Source: Acholeplasma sp. OttesenSCG-928-E16 (lineage in GTDB: Bacteria > Bacillota_I > Bacilli_A > Acholeplasmatales > Acholeplasmataceae). Taken from it: a DNA stretch of 64,000 nucleotides. The notes under the pieces are model-generated. The model saw only the letters and a program-made list of their open reading frames with translations. It was not told the DNA's origin and made no database searches. This document shows, one piece after another, positions 61,810 to 64,000 of this stretch (positions within the stretch are counted from its first letter, which is position 1; the number at the start of each line of letters is the position of its first letter). The translations under genes were made by a program, and so were the position numbers. The stretch lies in the NCBI GenBank assembly GCA_030266845.1, contig JAJDIT010000005.1, positions 1 through 64,000 on the forward strand, written 5' to 3'.

Positions 61810-64000
61810 ATGAGTAACAATTTATTAAAGAAAATTACCTTAGTGATGCTAGTGGTTATTAGCGTTATTACACTATCAGCATGTAGTGTTGAGGGTGATA
61901 GATACGGTAACATAACAAGTGATAAATATTTAAGTGTAGGTGACTACACAGTAACAAACAAAGATTTATATGATGCTTTTAGACTAGATGCTCAAAGCGT
62001 GCTAAAAGAATGGTTTGATGAAACTTTAGTTGAAGAAGAACTAACAAAAGTGGATGGAATTATTGCAACTTATACCGCTGATTTCTCTTCTATCGCTGTT
62101 GATTCTGATGATTACCCTGTAGTTGAGTGGTTAGAAACTTTGGCAGTCAATGCTATTTTCGGTTCTACTGCTTATGCTAACTTAGAAACATTGAATCACA
62201 ACACAAAGCTAATTAGTGCTAATTCTTATGTTGACTCATTGACAATTCTTGATAGAGACCTTGATACAACTGGTTTAGTAGGAATCTTAATTGATAAACT
62301 AGATGCTTGGTTAGCTGCTGGCGAACCAAAAGAAGATGATGATTGGAGAGCTTTCAATCTTCCAAAAGTAGTTTTAGACCAATATCGTTTAACAGCTGCT
62401 CAAAAACTTAGAGCTAGAAGTCTATTTAATGATGAAGAATTTGACGATGAAGAAAACACCTATTATATTAGTGAAAATGATTTAGTAAACTACTACAACA
62501 ACAATAAAAAAGGTAAATTTGATGTCGAGGCATTTATCGTTACATTCGCTAACACAAATGAAGCAAATGCCGCATTAAGAGATCCTTCAATTAATATTAA
62601 GAGTACTTCTCGTGGTGAATGGGTAGTTATTCCAGATCCAAGATATATGAGTGATGCCGAATTAAACACTGATGACTACGCTCATGTTAGACAAGTATTA
62701 AATGACTTAAATATAACTTTACAACCTTATAATGCTGGACAAAAGAGAATGAGTGAAGCAGATTATAAATCATATTATGATAAGTACAGCATTTCAACTT
62801 CAAGAACCGATGGTAAAAAAGATGTAGTTTTAACTGAAGAACAAGTACTTCAAAAATTCATTGAAATTCGTGAATTAGTTGAAAATGTTGCCTTAACAGA
62901 TGACCAAAAGAAAGTTAAGTATGAATATACTGATGAAATATTTACTATTAACTCATCTTTACGTTCACATATTTATAGCACTTTAGTTATTCCAGATGGA
63001 GAAGATTCAAATGATAAACAATACTCTCCTAGAGTTCAATCACTTGGAAATTATGTCTACTTAGCATATAAATATGCTGATTTAAAGCCAGAATTTGAGG
63101 ATGACCTAATCGTTACTATTGAAAACGAAGACGAGGAAGAAGAAACAATTTTTAATGTTGATGGACTAAACCCTGACACTTTAGAAACTGATGATAAAAC
63201 TGAAGCTAGAAAAAAAGCTGCTGAAGATGCTAGAGCTGAAGTTTACGATGAAGTAAAAGAAAGTAAATTTACCGATGCATACGTAAACACTACTGTTTCT
63301 GAATTATATGAAGACAAAAAACCAGTAATCTATGATTCAAAGATTAAAGTATTCTTTAATTTTGATTACTCTTCTTCAATTACCTTAGGTAGTGGAAGAA
63401 ATACAGATAAGAATGTTGTTGCTGAATTTGAAGGTAAAACTTTCTATGTATCAGATTTATATACAGAAATGGAAAAAATGCGTGGTGTTTCTACTGCTTT
63501 AGACGTAGCATTCACTAAACTTATTAGAGACGAATACAATGATGAAATCACAAAGAGTGATATTAAAGATTTCCAAGAACAATATAAGACTTTAATCAAT
63601 AACTTTAGTTCTGACCAATTATCTTCATCAGGATACCCAGCATCAATGGGTCGTAAAAATTTCTTATTAGTTGCTTTTGGAGCTACTTCTAACGAAACTG
63701 CGATTGATAATATGTATGTTATTCCAAAATTAAAAGAATTATACTATGCTGACTTAGAAGCACATTACGGTGAAGGCATTTATGAAAAGTTTGCGACATT
63801 AGCTGGATTACAATATGATAACTATAAATCAATAACTGGTTCACACTTATTAGTTTATATTGATAGAGATTTAGATGGTTCTCCAGATGATCCAAATGAT
63901 TTAAATATTATCTCTGAAGCTGATAGATTAGCCTTAGAAAAAGATATTATTAGATTAATTAAAATCATTTACAACCGTTTAGGTGATTATACTACATTAG
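61810..64000 (+). CDS. large PrsA/SurA-like lipoprotein (partial, runs off the window)
   Basis: At least 730 residues, open to the last base. ATG at 61810 follows GGAG. The signal peptide ends with lipobox LSAC (Cys at about 25). After it, YLSVGDYTVTNKDLYDAFRL and later FEGKTFYVSDLYTEMEKM each look like the start of a SurA/PrsA-type chaperone module, and SHLLVYIDRDLDG near the edge resembles the first strand of a parvulin PPIase domain. The protein is acidic and rich in Asp/Glu/Asn. A surface foldase for secreted proteins is the best guess. It stands far from the starch genes but could serve their secreted enzymes. Confidence 0.7.
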   Translation, partial: MSNNLLKKITLVMLVVISVITLSACSVEGDRYGNITSDKYLSVGDYTVTNKDLYDAFRLDAQSVLKEWFDETLVEEELTKVDGIIATYTADFSSIAVDSDDYPVVEWLETLAVNAIFGSTAYANLETLNHNTKLISANSYVDSLTILDRDLDTTGLVGILIDKLDAWLAAGEPKEDDDWRAFNLPKVVLDQYRLTAAQKLRARSLFNDEEFDDEENTYYISENDLVNYYNNNKKGKFDVEAFIVTFANTNEANAALRDPSINIKSTSRGEWVVIPDPRYMSDAELNTDDYAHVRQVLNDLNITLQPYNAGQKRMSEADYKSYYDKYSISTSRTDGKKDVVLTEEQVLQKFIEIRELVENVALTDDQKKVKYEYTDEIFTINSSLRSHIYSTLVIPDGEDSNDKQYSPRVQSLGNYVYLAYKYADLKPEFEDDLIVTIENEDEEEETIFNVDGLNPDTLETDDKTEARKKAAEDARAEVYDEVKESKFTDAYVNTTVSELYEDKKPVIYDSKIKVFFNFDYSSSITLGSGRNTDKNVVAEFEGKTFYVSDLYTEMEKMRGVSTALDVAFTKLIRDEYNDEITKSDIKDFQEQYKTLINNFSSDQLSSSGYPASMGRKNFLLVAFGATSNETAIDNMYVIPKLKELYYADLEAHYGEGIYEKFATLAGLQYDNYKSITGSHLLVYIDRDLDGSPDDPNDLNIISEADRLALEKDIIRLIKIIYNRLGDYTTL

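Noticed and set aside
1-64000. CRISPR arrays, tRNA or rRNA genes
   Set aside because: No regularly spaced repeats and no tRNA- or rRNA-like sequence were noticed on either strand. A tRNAscan and Rfam run would settle it.

Overview
The window is AT-rich (around 30% G+C by eye), gene-dense, low-GC Gram-positive DNA. It has a Gram-positive PolC, a Phe T-box ahead of pheST, the Bacillus-like clusters thiN-rpe-rsgA-rlmN, dnaD-nth and walJ-rlmH, strong Shine-Dalgarno sites and the standard code (UGA ends genes at normal protein lengths, Trp is UGG). The long low-GC genes and the compact ancestral clusters fit a deep Firmicutes/Mollicutes lineage (Acholeplasma/Izemoplasma/Haloplasma-like or a related uncultured order). 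That placement is inference. Most genes lie on the minus strand. I see no rRNA, tRNA, CRISPR array or transposase.

Layout: (1) 1-8.8 kb: rpmB (+), then on the minus strand a methyltransferase, thiN, rpe, rsgA, rlmN, pheT and pheS behind a T-box, and a Bax-inhibitor-1 family gene. (2) 8.8-17.3 kb: polC (-), a YtqA-type radical SAM enzyme and the tRNA methyltransferase mnmM (+), leuS (-). (3) 17.3-23.5 kb: a zinc-ribbon membrane protein, a large MacB/FtsX-type ABC transporter gene bracketed by 56-bp perfect direct repeats, a GntR-ABC-permease operon with a good promoter and operator, and acpP. (4) 23.5-39.7 kb: a complete extracellular starch/maltodextrin locus: malQ, a LacI-type regulator, glycogen/maltodextrin phosphorylase, an operon malE-malF-malG-amylase-lipoprotein, and a divergent cell-surface pullulanase. 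Three similar LacI/CcpA-like 16-bp operators mark its promoters. An orphan hybrid histidine kinase sits inside it. The transport operon has no ATPase gene.

(5) 39.8-50 kb is the accessory region and the most unusual part. It holds a small XRE-like gene, a decayed gene, and then a tightly packed minus-strand operon: holin-like protein, unknown 363-aa protein, divergent MurE-like ligase, 1749-aa YD/RHS protein and a two-TM putative immunity protein. The RHS protein has no visible signal peptide and its C-terminal tip has a much higher G+C than its core, so I read this as a polymorphic toxin with a recently swapped tip and a phage-type release route. A lipoprotein homologous to the one in the starch operon lies just upstream.

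(6) 50-61.7 kb (all minus): nth-dnaD, rnc-recG, an overlapping aromatic-acid operon (mscL, aroF, aroB, aroA, chorismate mutase, aroE, aroC; no aroD or aroK here), a HAD phosphatase, rlmH and walJ. (7) From 61.8 kb to the window end runs a plus-strand PrsA/SurA-like lipoprotein, cut by the edge.
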